Assembly: GCF_003932715.1 (NCBI RefSeq)
Contig: NZ_CP020700.1
Span: forward strand, 4,362,501 to 4,426,500
Source of the DNA: Streptomyces tsukubensis
Lineage (GTDB): Bacteria > Actinomycetota > Actinomycetes > Streptomycetales > Streptomycetaceae
Direction: 5' to 3'
Length of the DNA stretch: 64,000 nucleotides
In this document: in pieces, positions 33,455 to 43,460 of the stretch
Numbering within the stretch: position 1 is the stretch's first letter
Layout of the letters: each line of letters begins with the position of its first letter
Translations under genes and position numbers: made by a program
Notes under the pieces: model-generated
What the model was told of the DNA's origin: nothing
Databases searched by the model: none
The model's input: only the letters and a program-made list of their open reading frames with translations

Positions 33455-36400
33455 ATGGATCGCAACCGGAGCGGTTCCGAAGAAATCGCCATTGTGGGTA
33501 TCGCCTGTCGGCTTCCCGGTGGCACAAACAGCCTCGATGAACTCTGGACGGCTCTCGCGGACGGCCGTGACCTGGTCACCGAGGTCCCGCACAACCGGTT
33601 CGACGTCTCTTCCTTCCTCGCCCCCGACCCCCGGCAGCCGGGCAAGAGCTACTCCCTCGCGGGTGGATTCCTCGAAGAGATCGCAGGTTTCGACGCGGAG
33701 TATTTCGGAATCTCGCCGCGAGAGGCCAGTCGCATCGACCCTCAGCAGCGTCTGGCCCTGGAACTGGCCGTGGAAGCCCTCGACGACGCGGCAATCCACG
33801 GCGATGTGCTCAAGGGCTCGGACACCGGGGTTTTCATCGGAGTCGCCGCTCAGCACTACGCGGCTCTCCAGGAACGTGACCCCGCTTCGATGAACGCCTA
33901 CACCATGGCCGGCGGGTCCACGGGGAACACCGCCAACCGGGTTTCCCACGCCCTGGATCTGCACGGGCCGAGCATGGCCGTCGACACGGCTTGTTCCTCG
34001 TCGCTCGTGGCGGTCCACCAGGCATGTCAGGCGCTGCTCGGCGGAACGGGCCGCGTCATGCTTGCGGGCGGAGTCAACGTTCTCCTCAGCCCGCACCACT
34101 TCGTCGGCTTCTCCAAAGCCTCCATGCTGTCGCCGAGCGGCCGCTGCCGGACGTTCTCGGCCGCGGCGGACGGCTACGTACCGGCCGAAGGCGGCGCGGT
34201 CGTGGTGCTGAAGCGCCTGTCGGACGCCCTGGAGGACGGAGACCGGGTCCACGGGGTGATTCTCGGGACCGGCACCAACGCCGACGGGCGCACGAGCGGA
34301 CTCTCACTGCCGAGCGCGACAGCGCAGGAGGCGCTGCTGCGCCAGGTCTACCGGCGGGCCGAGGTAAGCCCTGACGACCTCGCGTACTTCGAGGCACACG
34401 GCACCGGCACCGCGGCCGGTGACCCTGTCGAGTGCGAGGCGATCGGGCGCGCGTTGAGCTGCTACCGCCATAAGGATCTTCCGCTGCCCGTCGGATCGGT
34501 CAAGACCAATCTGGGGCATCTCGAACCGGCTTCGGGCATGGCGGGCCTCTGCAAGGCCCTGCTGGTCCTGCGGGAAAGGGCCATCCCGCCGTCGCTTCAC
34601 GCTGAACCACTCAATCAGGACATCGACTTCACAGGATTGCGGTTGCGCCCCGTAACCGCCGCTCAGCCGATCCACGGCTCCGGCCGTGCTGTCGTGGGCG
34701 TCAACTCCTTCGGATTCGGCGGCGCCAACGCACACGTCGTCCTCGCCGAACCGGCACAAGCCCGGGAGAACCCCCAGCCTCCGCCCAGACGCGCCCTGCC
34801 GATCGTCGTATCGGCCCGCAGCGCGGCAGCGCTTGCCGACGCGGCCGAGCGGATGAGCAGCCATATGCGCGGAATCCCGGCGGAGCGGTTCTACGACACG
34901 TGCCACACCGCCGTTCTCCGGCGGACACACCATGAGCACCGTGCCGTGGTGATGGCCGACGATCCCGGCAGCGCGGCGGCACAACTCGAAGCCCTCGCGA
35001 AAGACGCCCCGGTCTCCGGCACGGCCACCGCCGAGGCCGTGGGCAAGGGGCGCGTGGGGTTCGTCTTCTCGGGCAACGGTTCGACCTGGTCCGGGATGGG
35101 CGCAGATCTCCTGAGCGATCCGGCCTTCCGCACCGGTGTCGACGAGGTGGACTCCGTCCTGTCGCCGCTCCTGGGCTGGTCGGTCGGAGAGCGGCTTGCC
35201 GAACCGCCGGAGGCCGCGCAGATGGAGCGTACGGAATTGGCCCAACCCTTGCTGTTCACCCTTCAGGTCGCCCTGGTGAACATGCTGCGCCGGCAGGGGA
35301 TCGTGCCGGCCGCCGTCATGGGCCACAGCGTCGGCGAGATCGCCGCCGCATACACAGCCGGAGCCATTGATCTCGCGACCGCCGCCGCGGTGGTCGCCGC
35401 TCGAAGCCACTGCCAGGAGGCCACCGCGGGCCTGGGCCGGATGGCGGCCGTGGGCCTCTCCGAGGAAGACGCCGTCAAGGAGCTGTCCGCCTACGACGGG
35501 CTTCTGGAGCTGGCGGCCGTCAATTCCGACAGGGACGTCACCATCGCGGGGAACCGCGAGGCCCTCCGCCAGCTCGAACGGGACCTTACGGCACGGGAGG
35601 TCCCCTTCCGCACGCTCGACCTGGACTACCCATTCCATACCCGGGCCATGGACGTGATCGAGGAGCCGCTCCTGCGCTCCCTCTCCGGGGTGCGCTCCAC
35701 GGCGCCCGGTCCGGCGATGGTGTCCACGGTGACCGGCCGTCTCGTCGAGAGCCGGCAACTGGACGCCGCGTACTGGTGGAAGAACGTCCGTCAACCGGTG
35801 CAGTTCCTGTCCGCGGCCCGCGCCGTGCACGATCTCGGCTGCGACGTTCTGGTGGAGATCGGCCCGCATCCCGTCCTGTCGGGCTATCTGCTCCGGATCG
35901 AACCGCGCGACGAAACACCGGTCGCCGTCGTACCCACCCTCGTCCGCTACGGCGACGGGCCCGAAGCGATGCGCGCCGCAGTGTGCCGGCTCATCGCGTA
36001 CGGAGCCGTAACCGAGTGGGAGGCGCATTTCCCCATCCCGGGGCGCGTGGTCGGCCTCCCCGCCTACCCCTGGCAACGCGAGCGCCACTGGAACGGCGCA
36101 TCCCACTGGTGGTCACCCTACGGTCGCGCCGACCACCCGCTGCTGGGTTCGTCCCTGCCGACAGCGGAGCCGAGCTGGTACGGAATCCTGGACCGCACCC
36201 GTCTGCCCTGGCTGGACGACCACAAGGTCGGGGGCACCACGATCATGCCCGCCACCGGGTATGTCGAAGCGGCCCTCGCCGCCGGCCGACGGGCCCTGAA
36301 CACCGCCGTCGAGCTGACGGACCTGCGCATCACCCGCCCCCTGGCCCTGGCCGATCCGTTCTCCGAGGCAGGATTGCGGGTCTCGGTCTCGGACGAAGAC

Positions 36401-39400
36401 GGTGTGGTACGGATCGCGAGCAGCACCCCGGGCAGCGGGTCCGCCAAGGACGCCCCCGAGGACCCCGGGCAGGAGCATGCCCGGGGACGGGTACGCAGGC
36501 TGTGCGCCGACCGGCCGCGTCCTGTGGACCTGAACGGGATCCGGACCCGACTGACCGGCCGGACGAGCGCGGCGGAACACTACGAAAGGACCGCCCGCGC
36601 CGGCTTGTCCTACGGACCTGCCTTCCAGGTCCTCACCGAACTGGGCCTCGGCGACGGCGAAGTGCTGGCGGCCTACCGTGCGGAGGACCCGGACGAGGCG
36701 TACGGCATCCACCCCGCCGTCCTCGACGGTGCCCTGCAGGCCGGCACCCCGTTGCTGGCGGACTCCGGCGCGCATCAGCCCTTCCTTCCCGTCGCCGTCG
36801 AAGAGGTCCAGCACTGGGTCGGCCCGGCCCGGACCGGCTTCGTACACGTGCGGGCACGAGCGACCGGCTCACGGGAGGTCTGCTGGGACCTGGACGTCAC
36901 CGACGATGCCGGAGAGGTCTCGGTACGGATGCGCGGGGTGCGGCTGCGGCGGGTCGACACCGCGGAGTCCACCACGGCCGACTGCTGGACGACCGTGACG
37001 CGCGCCCTGCCGCCGTACCACGGCCGGCCCTTGCAGCGCAGCCCCTTCCCCACGCCCTCCGCGGTCGTGGACGACGCCGGCACGGCCCTGCTGGAGCCGG
37101 CCGGTGGGCGTCCGTTCGACCAGTGCGTGCGCGCCTTCAGCGAAATGAACGCCCATTTCGCAGCCCGGACCTTCGCAGACCTGCTGCCCGAAGGCGGCAC
37201 TTTCGGCGCCTCGGAGCTCATCGCCGCCGGTGTGCAGCCCCGCTACCGGAAGCTGCTGGACCTGCTGACCGAGCTGACGACGCAGTACGGGTTGACCCGG
37301 CGCATCCACGAAAGCGCCACGGAACCCCGGTTCCGGTTGGCACTCGATCCCCGACCCGACCGCATGGTCCAGCTGGCCGCCGCCCGATTCCCGGACCAGG
37401 CGATCGTCCTGGCCCTGTACACCAGATGCGGAAGGAACCTCGCCGAGGTACTCAGAGGCAGCATCGACGCGCCGGAACTGCTGTTCGGCGACGCGGACCG
37501 CCACCTCATCGAGCAGTTCTACGAGCAGCAGCACGATCTGCGTCTGCACAACTCCTGCGCACAGGCCGTCGTACGCAGCATGATCAGGAACTGGCCTGCC
37601 GGACGTCCGCTCCGCGTACTGGAAGTCGGAGCCGGCACGGGAGGAACAACGGCCTCGGTGCTGCCCGTGCTGCCCGCCGAGAACACCACGTACACCTTCA
37701 CCGACGTCTCCGCCGCCTTCCTGCCCAGAGCCCAGCGGCGCTTCGGCGGCCACGACTTCATCGAGTACCGAACGCTCGACCTGGACCAGCCCCCCGCACC
37801 TCAGGGCTTCCAGACCGCCGGGTACGACCTCGTCATCGCCTCCCACGCCCTCCACGCGGCTCCGGATCTGGCACGCGCCCTCGACCACGTCGGCAGTCTC
37901 CTGGCCGACGGGGGCCTCCTCCTGGCCGTCGAGTGGCACGAGTCCACCCATCTCGCGCCCTGCTTCGGGTTGCTCGACAGCTTCTGGAGCTTCCACGACG
38001 CGCCCCTGCGCACCTCCTCCCCGCTGCTGAGTCCGGCGGAGTGGGAGGCGCTCCTCGGTGACCGCGGCTTCGCCCACCCGGCACGGGTGAGCCGGGAACC
38101 GGACAGCGGCTCCCCCCTCTGCTCGGTGCTCGTCGCACAACGTGACATCAGGGCGGAAGCCCCCGAGGTGCCGCCGCCGGCCGCCGCCGATCGCGACGCC
38201 GCCTGGATCATCGCTGCCGGTTCCCGCGACAGCGATCTCGCCGAAGGCATTCGGAACGCGCTCCTCACCGCCGGACACCTGAGCGCACACCGCACCGCGC
38301 CTCTTGACCAGCCCGACGAGTGGACATCGCTGCTACCCGCCGCGGGCCCGGCGAACATCGTCCTGATCCTCGGGGACGGCGCCCACGACTCCGCTGCCCC
38401 CACCGAACGCGCAGCTGTACGCACCTGTGTGGACCATGCCGCGGTGTTGCGCGCCGCGGCCTCGGCATGCGACGGCCTTCCCGAGTCGGCCACGGCAACG
38501 CTCTGGCTGATCACCCGCCCCTGCGGCGCCCTGCCCGGCCCCGTCCGGCCACTGACCCTCGCAGACGCCGCGACCTGGGGTGTGGCCCGGTCACTGGCCA
38601 ACGAGCACCCCCGGATCGCCGTCCACCAGATCGCACTGGAGCGCGGTCCGGCGGCCGACGAGGACGCACAGCGCCTGTGCCAGGAGCTCCTGGCCGGTTC
38701 GGAAGAGCGCGAGATCGTCCTCACCCACGGTGGGCGTTTCGGCCCCCGGGTCGTCAAACGCGCCGTGTCCGGCCGCAACCGGGACCGGCAGCCCTTCACC
38801 CTTGCCCTGAGAGACCCCGGACCGGGCCACCGGCTCTCCTGGCAGGACATGCCGATGCCCGTACCGGGCCCGGGCCAGGTCGTGATCGAAGTCCGGGCGG
38901 CCGCGCTCAACTACCACGACGTCATGGTGGCCACCGATCTGCTGCCGGCGGGAGCCGAAGGCGACGAGGTGGAACCGAAGCTGGGCCTGGAGTGCGCCGG
39001 GACCATCGCCGCGGTCGGGGACGGGGTCACCTCGCTGGCCCCGGGGGACCGGGTATGCGCCATGGCGGAAGGAAGCCTCGCCTCGCACGTCCTGGTGGCC
39101 GAAGAGCTGACCGCGCCCGTGCCGGCCCGGCTGAGCTTCCCCGAGGCGGCCACCCTTCCCGCGGTCTTCACCACCGTGCACCACAGCTTCGGACGGCTGG
39201 CCCAGCTGCGCCCCGAAGACACCGTGCTGGTCCACTCGGGCGCCGGGGGAGTGGGCCTCGCCGCCCTCCAGTTCGCGCAGGCACACGGAAACCGGATCAT
39301 CGCCACGGCAGGCACACCGGGCAAGCGGGAACTGCTCCACTCCCTGGGAGTCGACCATGTGCTCGACTCCCGCGATCCCGCCTTCGGCGAAGAAGTCATG

Positions 39401-40933
39401 AGAGCCACAGGCGGCCGGGGAGTCGACGTGGTTCTCAACTCCCTCGCGGGTGAGGCCATCGCCCGAGGGCTCGAACTTCTCCGCCCCCACGGCCGGTTCG
39501 TCGAGCTCGGCAAACGCGACATCCACGCCAACGGCCGGATGCTGCTCCGGCCCTTCCGCAACAACCTGGGCTATTTCAGCGTCGACCTCCTGCAGATGCT
39601 GCGCGCAGATCCCCAGCGCTTCGGCTGCCTGCTCACCGAGGTCATGGACCAGGTAGCGGCAGGCACCTACCGTCCTCTTCTGCACCAGACCTATGCGGCC
39701 GCCCGCATCGGCGAAGCCTTCCGCGTACTGCACCGCGCCCGGCACGTCGGCAAGATCGTCATCTCGTTCGACGAGCGGCCGCCGACCGAGCCGTACTCCT
39801 CGTCGTTCCGTCCGGACCCCGAGGGCACCTATCTGGTCACCGGTGGTCTCGACGGCTTCGGAGCCGCCACCGCGGTCCGCCTGGCCGGGCAGGGAGCACG
39901 GCATATCGTGCTGGTGGGCCGCCGCGGCGCGGACACCCCGGGAGCGGACGGACTGCTGCGTACCCTGCGGAGCCTCGGGGCGGAGGCCACCGCCCGGACC
40001 GCGGACGTGACCGACCGCGGAGCCGTGCAGAAGGTACTGGACGCCATCGACGCCACCGGTCACCCCCTGCGGGGCGTGGTCCACGCCGCCATGGTCCTCG
40101 ACGACGCCCCGCTGAAGGAGCTGGACGACGAGCGCTTCTCCGCCGTGCTCGCGCCCAAGGTGCAGGGCGCGCTGGTACTGGACTCGCTGACGCGCGATCG
40201 CGACCTGGACCTGTTCCTCGTGTTCTCCTCGGCATCCTGCCTGATCGGCAACATCAACCAGGCCCCGTACGCAGCGGGCAATCTGTTCCTCGAAGCGCTG
40301 GTCCGTGCCCGCCGCGAGGAAGGGCTGCCGGGTACGGCGGTCGCCTGGGGAGCCGTCACGGACGTCGGCTACGTCGCCCGCAGAGAGCTGACCGACATGA
40401 TGGCGCGCGTCGGCCTCGGAATCATGACCTCCGCCGAAGCGCTGGACATCCTGGAGAACCTCCTTGCCCTGGGCGACGAGGTGACCGTGGTCGGACGGCT
40501 CGACTGGGACGCACTGCGACGGGTCATGCCCGTCCTGCGCACCCCCCGTTTCGCCGGCCTCCTGTCGGCGACGGATACGGCCCGCCGGAGCAGCGACCTG
40601 CGCGAACGACTGGTGGAAGCAGACGGCGAGGAAGCCGCCGCCCTGGTCACCGACACTCTCGTACGGCTGGCCGCCGACGTACTGCGCAGCACACCGGACC
40701 GGATCGACCGCTCCCGCCGCCTGGCGAGCCTCGGCCTCGATTCCCTTCTGGGCGCGGAACTCGCCGTGGTCATCCGGCGCTGCTTCGGCTGCGACCTGTC
40801 GTTGATGGAGGTCCTGACCAGCAGGGATCTCAACGATCTGGCCCACCGCATTCTGTCCCGGGTCGACCGCCGGGGTACGACACCCTCCGACGGACACCCC
40901 GAGCCGGTGAGCAGTTCCCGGGGCGGCCACTGA
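33455..40933 (+). CDS. Highly reducing iterative type I polyketide synthase
   Basis: 2492 residues from ATG 33455 (ATG 33434 possible), one module. KS: Cys180 (DTACSSS), His315 (EAHGTGT), His355 (KTNLGH). AT: Ser625 (GHSVGE), His728 in YPFH, closer to malonyl- than methylmalonyl-specific ATs. DH: His923 (HKVGGTTIMP), Asp1091 (LDGALQ). C-methyltransferase: EVGAGTGG at 1390. ER: SGAGGVG at 1928. KR: TGGLDGFG at 2129, Tyr2272, and LDD at 2215, predicting B-type alcohols. ACP: Ser2430 (LDSL). No thioesterase, docking domain or loading module. Domain order equals fungal HR-PKS. Expected product: a fully or partly reduced, methyl-branched acyl chain built iteratively and released by another enzyme. 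Confidence 0.93.
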   Translation: MDRNRSGSEEIAIVGIACRLPGGTNSLDELWTALADGRDLVTEVPHNRFDVSSFLAPDPRQPGKSYSLAGGFLEEIAGFDAEYFGISPREASRIDPQQRLALELAVEALDDAAIHGDVLKGSDTGVFIGVAAQHYAALQERDPASMNAYTMAGGSTGNTANRVSHALDLHGPSMAVDTACSSSLVAVHQACQALLGGTGRVMLAGGVNVLLSPHHFVGFSKASMLSPSGRCRTFSAAADGYVPAEGGAVVVLKRLSDALEDGDRVHGVILGTGTNADGRTSGLSLPSATAQEALLRQVYRRAEVSPDDLAYFEAHGTGTAAGDPVECEAIGRALSCYRHKDLPLPVGSVKTNLGHLEPASGMAGLCKALLVLRERAIPPSLHAEPLNQDIDFTGLRLRPVTAAQPIHGSGRAVVGVNSFGFGGANAHVVLAEPAQARENPQPPPRRALPIVVSARSAAALADAAERMSSHMRGIPAERFYDTCHTAVLRRTHHEHRAVVMADDPGSAAAQLEALAKDAPVSGTATAEAVGKGRVGFVFSGNGSTWSGMGADLLSDPAFRTGVDEVDSVLSPLLGWSVGERLAEPPEAAQMERTELAQPLLFTLQVALVNMLRRQGIVPAAVMGHSVGEIAAAYTAGAIDLATAAAVVAARSHCQEATAGLGRMAAVGLSEEDAVKELSAYDGLLELAAVNSDRDVTIAGNREALRQLERDLTAREVPFRTLDLDYPFHTRAMDVIEEPLLRSLSGVRSTAPGPAMVSTVTGRLVESRQLDAAYWWKNVRQPVQFLSAARAVHDLGCDVLVEIGPHPVLSGYLLRIEPRDETPVAVVPTLVRYGDGPEAMRAAVCRLIAYGAVTEWEAHFPIPGRVVGLPAYPWQRERHWNGASHWWSPYGRADHPLLGSSLPTAEPSWYGILDRTRLPWLDDHKVGGTTIMPATGYVEAALAAGRRALNTAVELTDLRITRPLALADPFSEAGLRVSVSDEDGVVRIASSTPGSGSAKDAPEDPGQEHARGRVRRLCADRPRPVDLNGIRTRLTGRTSAAEHYERTARAGLSYGPAFQVLTELGLGDGEVLAAYRAEDPDEAYGIHPAVLDGALQAGTPLLADSGAHQPFLPVAVEEVQHWVGPARTGFVHVRARATGSREVCWDLDVTDDAGEVSVRMRGVRLRRVDTAESTTADCWTTVTRALPPYHGRPLQRSPFPTPSAVVDDAGTALLEPAGGRPFDQCVRAFSEMNAHFAARTFADLLPEGGTFGASELIAAGVQPRYRKLLDLLTELTTQYGLTRRIHESATEPRFRLALDPRPDRMVQLAAARFPDQAIVLALYTRCGRNLAEVLRGSIDAPELLFGDADRHLIEQFYEQQHDLRLHNSCAQAVVRSMIRNWPAGRPLRVLEVGAGTGGTTASVLPVLPAENTTYTFTDVSAAFLPRAQRRFGGHDFIEYRTLDLDQPPAPQGFQTAGYDLVIASHALHAAPDLARALDHVGSLLADGGLLLAVEWHESTHLAPCFGLLDSFWSFHDAPLRTSSPLLSPAEWEALLGDRGFAHPARVSREPDSGSPLCSVLVAQRDIRAEAPEVPPPAAADRDAAWIIAAGSRDSDLAEGIRNALLTAGHLSAHRTAPLDQPDEWTSLLPAAGPANIVLILGDGAHDSAAPTERAAVRTCVDHAAVLRAAASACDGLPESATATLWLITRPCGALPGPVRPLTLADAATWGVARSLANEHPRIAVHQIALERGPAADEDAQRLCQELLAGSEEREIVLTHGGRFGPRVVKRAVSGRNRDRQPFTLALRDPGPGHRLSWQDMPMPVPGPGQVVIEVRAAALNYHDVMVATDLLPAGAEGDEVEPKLGLECAGTIAAVGDGVTSLAPGDRVCAMAEGSLASHVLVAEELTAPVPARLSFPEAATLPAVFTTVHHSFGRLAQLRPEDTVLVHSGAGGVGLAALQFAQAHGNRIIATAGTPGKRELLHSLGVDHVLDSRDPAFGEEVMRATGGRGVDVVLNSLAGEAIARGLELLRPHGRFVELGKRDIHANGRMLLRPFRNNLGYFSVDLLQMLRADPQRFGCLLTEVMDQVAAGTYRPLLHQTYAAARIGEAFRVLHRARHVGKIVISFDERPPTEPYSSSFRPDPEGTYLVTGGLDGFGAATAVRLAGQGARHIVLVGRRGADTPGADGLLRTLRSLGAEATARTADVTDRGAVQKVLDAIDATGHPLRGVVHAAMVLDDAPLKELDDERFSAVLAPKVQGALVLDSLTRDRDLDLFLVFSSASCLIGNINQAPYAAGNLFLEALVRARREEGLPGTAVAWGAVTDVGYVARRELTDMMARVGLGIMTSAEALDILENLLALGDEVTVVGRLDWDALRRVMPVLRTPRFAGLLSATDTARRSSDLRERLVEADGEEAAALVTDTLVRLAADVLRSTPDRIDRSRRLASLGLDSLLGAELAVVIRRCFGCDLSLMEVLTSRDLNDLAHRILSRVDRRGTTPSDGHPEPVSSSRGGH

Positions 40934-40961
40934 TCCGGGATCCCGTTGGTGTGCGCGTCGA

Positions 40962-40989
40962 CGGCGGTGGTGCGCAGGCACCACCGCCG
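40962..40989. terminator. Bidirectional hairpin between PKS and oxoamine synthase
   Basis: A perfect 12-bp stem (CGGCGGTGGTGC/GCACCACCGCCG) with GCAG loop in the 114-bp gap between convergent genes. Confidence 0.75.
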
Positions 40990-41047
40990 GACCGTGCGCC
41001 GACGTGCCCCTCAACGGAGTCTCCGCCGGGCGTCCCGGTGGCCGTCG

Positions 41048-42205
41048 CTACCGCAGCGCGGCGAAGGCCGCCACCACTTCGTCGAGGTGTTCCCTGCGCT
41101 GCGTCGCGGTGCAGCTCAGCCGCAGCCGCGCCGATGCGGCCGGTGGAAGGACCGCGTTGACATAGACACCACGGTTCATGAGGTCGCGCCACACGGTGGC
41201 CGTCTGCACCTTGTCCTTCATGGGCACCGGGATGATCGGGGTGGTGGCCGGTGCGCAGGCGTAACCGAGGGCGGCCAGTTCACCGGCGAGGGTACGGGCG
41301 TTCCGCAAGGCGGTGCGCCCCCGCCACGGCTCCTGCCGTGCGACGCGCAGTGCGGTCAGCGCCGCAGCCGTGGCGGCAGGAGACAGCGCCGCACTGAACA
41401 CCATGCTGCGGGCGTGGTGGCGGAGGAAGGAAATCGTCGAGGGGGTGCCGAATACGGCCCCTCCGATCGACGCCAGTGCCTTGCTGAAGGTGAGCGTCAG
41501 GAGATCGACCTCGGCGCGCCCCGCGAAGTGCGCCAGCGTGCCGCGGCCGTCCGCGAGGACGCCCGCGCCGTGCGCATCGTCGAGCAGGACGGTGGCCTGG
41601 TGGTGCCGGGCCACCTCCACCAGTTCGGGCAGCGCGCAGATATCCCCCTCCATGCTGTAGATGCCGTCCAGTACGACGAGACGGCTTCCCTTTCTGCCGG
41701 GTTCGGCCGAGGACAGGGCCGTGTCCAGGCTGTCGGGGCTGTTGTGCCGGAACATGCGCATACGGGACTGCGAAAGCCGGGCGCCGTCCAGGAGCGACGC
41801 GTGGGCGTACTGATCGAAGAAGATGACGTCGTCCGGCCCGCACAGGCCGCTCATGACACCGAGATTTGCCTGGTAGCCGGTGGCGAAGACCAGAGCGGCA
41901 GGCATCCCGAAGAAATCTGCGAGTTCCCGTTCGAGTTCCTCGTGGAGTTCCAGTGAACCGTTGAGGAGTCGGCTGCCGGTGAGGGAGGATCCATAGGTGA
42001 GCGCCGCGTCACTGGCCGCTCTGACGACGCGATCGTCGTGTGCGAGCCCGAGGTAGTTGTTGCCCCCGAACATCAAGGCGGATTTTCCGTCGACCTCGCA
42101 GACGTCCGCCGCCATATGCTGCCAGGCGGTATAGAACGGATACAGGCCCAGCTCCTGCGCCACCTGCGGCAGGTTGAACTTCTCGCATTTGTCCAACAAT
42201 GCCAT
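41048..42205 (-). CDS. Alpha-oxoamine synthase, serine-palmitoyltransferase-like
   Basis: 385 residues from ATG with AAGGAGC upstream. PLP fold type I: His135 (YAHAS, cofactor stacking), DDAHG (Asp210, His212) and Schiff-base Lys242 (TFSKALASIGG). The segments LTGSRLLNGS, ATGYQANLG, FRHNS and GIYSMEGDI recall Sphingomonas serine palmitoyltransferase more closely than BioF or KBL. It should condense an acyl thioester with serine (or alanine/glycine) with loss of CO2, giving a 3-keto-sphinganine-like product and releasing the chain from its carrier. Third gene of the ACP-KAS-oxoamine synthase operon. A BioF role is unlikely: no other biotin gene is present. Confidence 0.87.
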   Translation of the reverse strand: MALLDKCEKFNLPQVAQELGLYPFYTAWQHMAADVCEVDGKSALMFGGNNYLGLAHDDRVVRAASDAALTYGSSLTGSRLLNGSLELHEELERELADFFGMPAALVFATGYQANLGVMSGLCGPDDVIFFDQYAHASLLDGARLSQSRMRMFRHNSPDSLDTALSSAEPGRKGSRLVVLDGIYSMEGDICALPELVEVARHHQATVLLDDAHGAGVLADGRGTLAHFAGRAEVDLLTLTFSKALASIGGAVFGTPSTISFLRHHARSMVFSAALSPAATAAALTALRVARQEPWRGRTALRNARTLAGELAALGYACAPATTPIIPVPMKDKVQTATVWRDLMNRGVYVNAVLPPAASARLRLSCTATQRREHLDEVVAAFAALR

Positions 42206-42236
42206 CGGAGCTGCTCCTTAACGCCGCTCGGTGGAA

Positions 42237-43460
42237 TCAGGCGACATGGAACACAAGAGCAGCATTCTGTCCCCCGAATCCGAAGGAGTTGGTGAGGGCG
42301 GCATCCATGGGGGTCTCTCGTGGTTCCTTGCTGACGATATCAAGGTCGATTTGCGGATCCGGCGAGTCGAGATTGGCGGTCGGCGGAATGGTCTGCCGTT
42401 CCAGTGTCAGTACCGTATGCACGGACTCGATGGCGCCGGCACCGCCGATCGCGTGACCGAGGAGGCTCTTGTTCGCGCTCACCGCCGGCGGTCTGCCGAA
42501 CACGTGGTGCAGTGCGTGGAACTCGGCCAGGTCGTTGAGCGGGGTGGACGTGCCGTGGGCATTGATGTGGTCGATGTCCTCGGGGGCCAGGGCGGCGTCC
42601 CGCAGTGCCGCTTGCATGGCTTCGGCGGCGCCGCGGCCGGCCGGGTGCGGCGCCGCGAAGCGGTAGGCGTCGCAGGAGGCGCCGTAGCCGGCCAGATAGG
42701 CCCGCGGTCTCGCCCCGCGTCCGAGTGCGTCACGGGGCCGTTCCAGGACCAGGACGCCGGCCCCCTCGCCGAGGACGAAGCCGTCTCTGTCCTGGTCGAA
42801 CGGGCGGGAGGCGCCAGCCGGATCACGGGTGCGCCCGGAGAGCGCGCCCATCTGCCCGAAAGCGGCCGAACAGATGCGGTTGCACGCCGATTCCGCTCCC
42901 CCCGCGATGGCGATGTCGCAGCTGCCGGCCCGCAGAAGGCCGAGGGCGACGCCGATGGCCGTGGCGCCTGAGGCGCAGGCCGTGGAGACGCCGAAGTTGG
43001 GGCCGCGCGCTCCCAGGTCCATGCCGATCTCTCCGGCCGCCATGTTCGGCACGCTCCGGGTGATGGCCAGAGGCGAGACCTTCTCAAAGGCGCCGACCTT
43101 GATGTGGCCCACTTCTTTTTCATAATGGTCGTAGCTGACGCTGCCGACTCCGATGACGACCGCGACGCGCTCCGCATTCCAGCGGGCCGGATCCCATCCG
43201 GAGTCGGCCACGGCTTCACGTGCCGCCGTCACCGCGAGTTGTGTTCCCCGGTCCAGGCGCCAGGAGAGTCGTCGTCCGAGAATCGCATCGGCGTCGAAGT
43301 CCGGGACCCTGCAGCAGAAGTCCACGGGCAGACCCGCCAGGGCGGCGTCCGTCGCCGCACGGCTTCTTCCGGTCAGCAGGCCGTCCCAGGCGGCTGTGAC
43401 ACCGATACCCGCCGGTGTCACCAGTCCGATTCCGGTTACGGCCGCCGACGTTTCGGTCAC
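42237..43460 (-). CDS. KAS II-type beta-ketoacyl-ACP synthase
   Basis: 407 residues. Catalytic triad Cys162 (STACASGA), His302 (NAHGTSTPLND) and His336 (NKSLLGHAIGGAGA), with Lys331. The FabF-type decarboxylative condensation chemistry is intact. It starts at ATG 43460 overlapping the ACP stop. A dedicated condensing enzyme with its ACP could extend a primer or a long chain before transfer to the oxoamine synthase, or prepare the N-acyl chain. No matching ketoreductase, dehydratase or enoyl reductase is encoded here, so it must borrow primary FAS enzymes or perform a single extension. Confidence 0.9.
   Translation of the reverse strand: MTETSAAVTGIGLVTPAGIGVTAAWDGLLTGRSRAATDAALAGLPVDFCCRVPDFDADAILGRRLSWRLDRGTQLAVTAAREAVADSGWDPARWNAERVAVVIGVGSVSYDHYEKEVGHIKVGAFEKVSPLAITRSVPNMAAGEIGMDLGARGPNFGVSTACASGATAIGVALGLLRAGSCDIAIAGGAESACNRICSAAFGQMGALSGRTRDPAGASRPFDQDRDGFVLGEGAGVLVLERPRDALGRGARPRAYLAGYGASCDAYRFAAPHPAGRGAAEAMQAALRDAALAPEDIDHINAHGTSTPLNDLAEFHALHHVFGRPPAVSANKSLLGHAIGGAGAIESVHTVLTLERQTIPPTANLDSPDPQIDLDIVSKEPRETPMDAALTNSFGFGGQNAALVFHVA

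Noticed and set aside
41048..42205. BioF (biotin synthesis)
   Set aside because: No bioA, bioB or bioD nearby, motifs are closer to serine palmitoyltransferase, and it is grouped with ACP, KAS and PKS genes.
43211..43224. Second parS-like sequence around TTCACGTG
   Set aside because: Only the central eight bases match and it lies within the KAS coding region.
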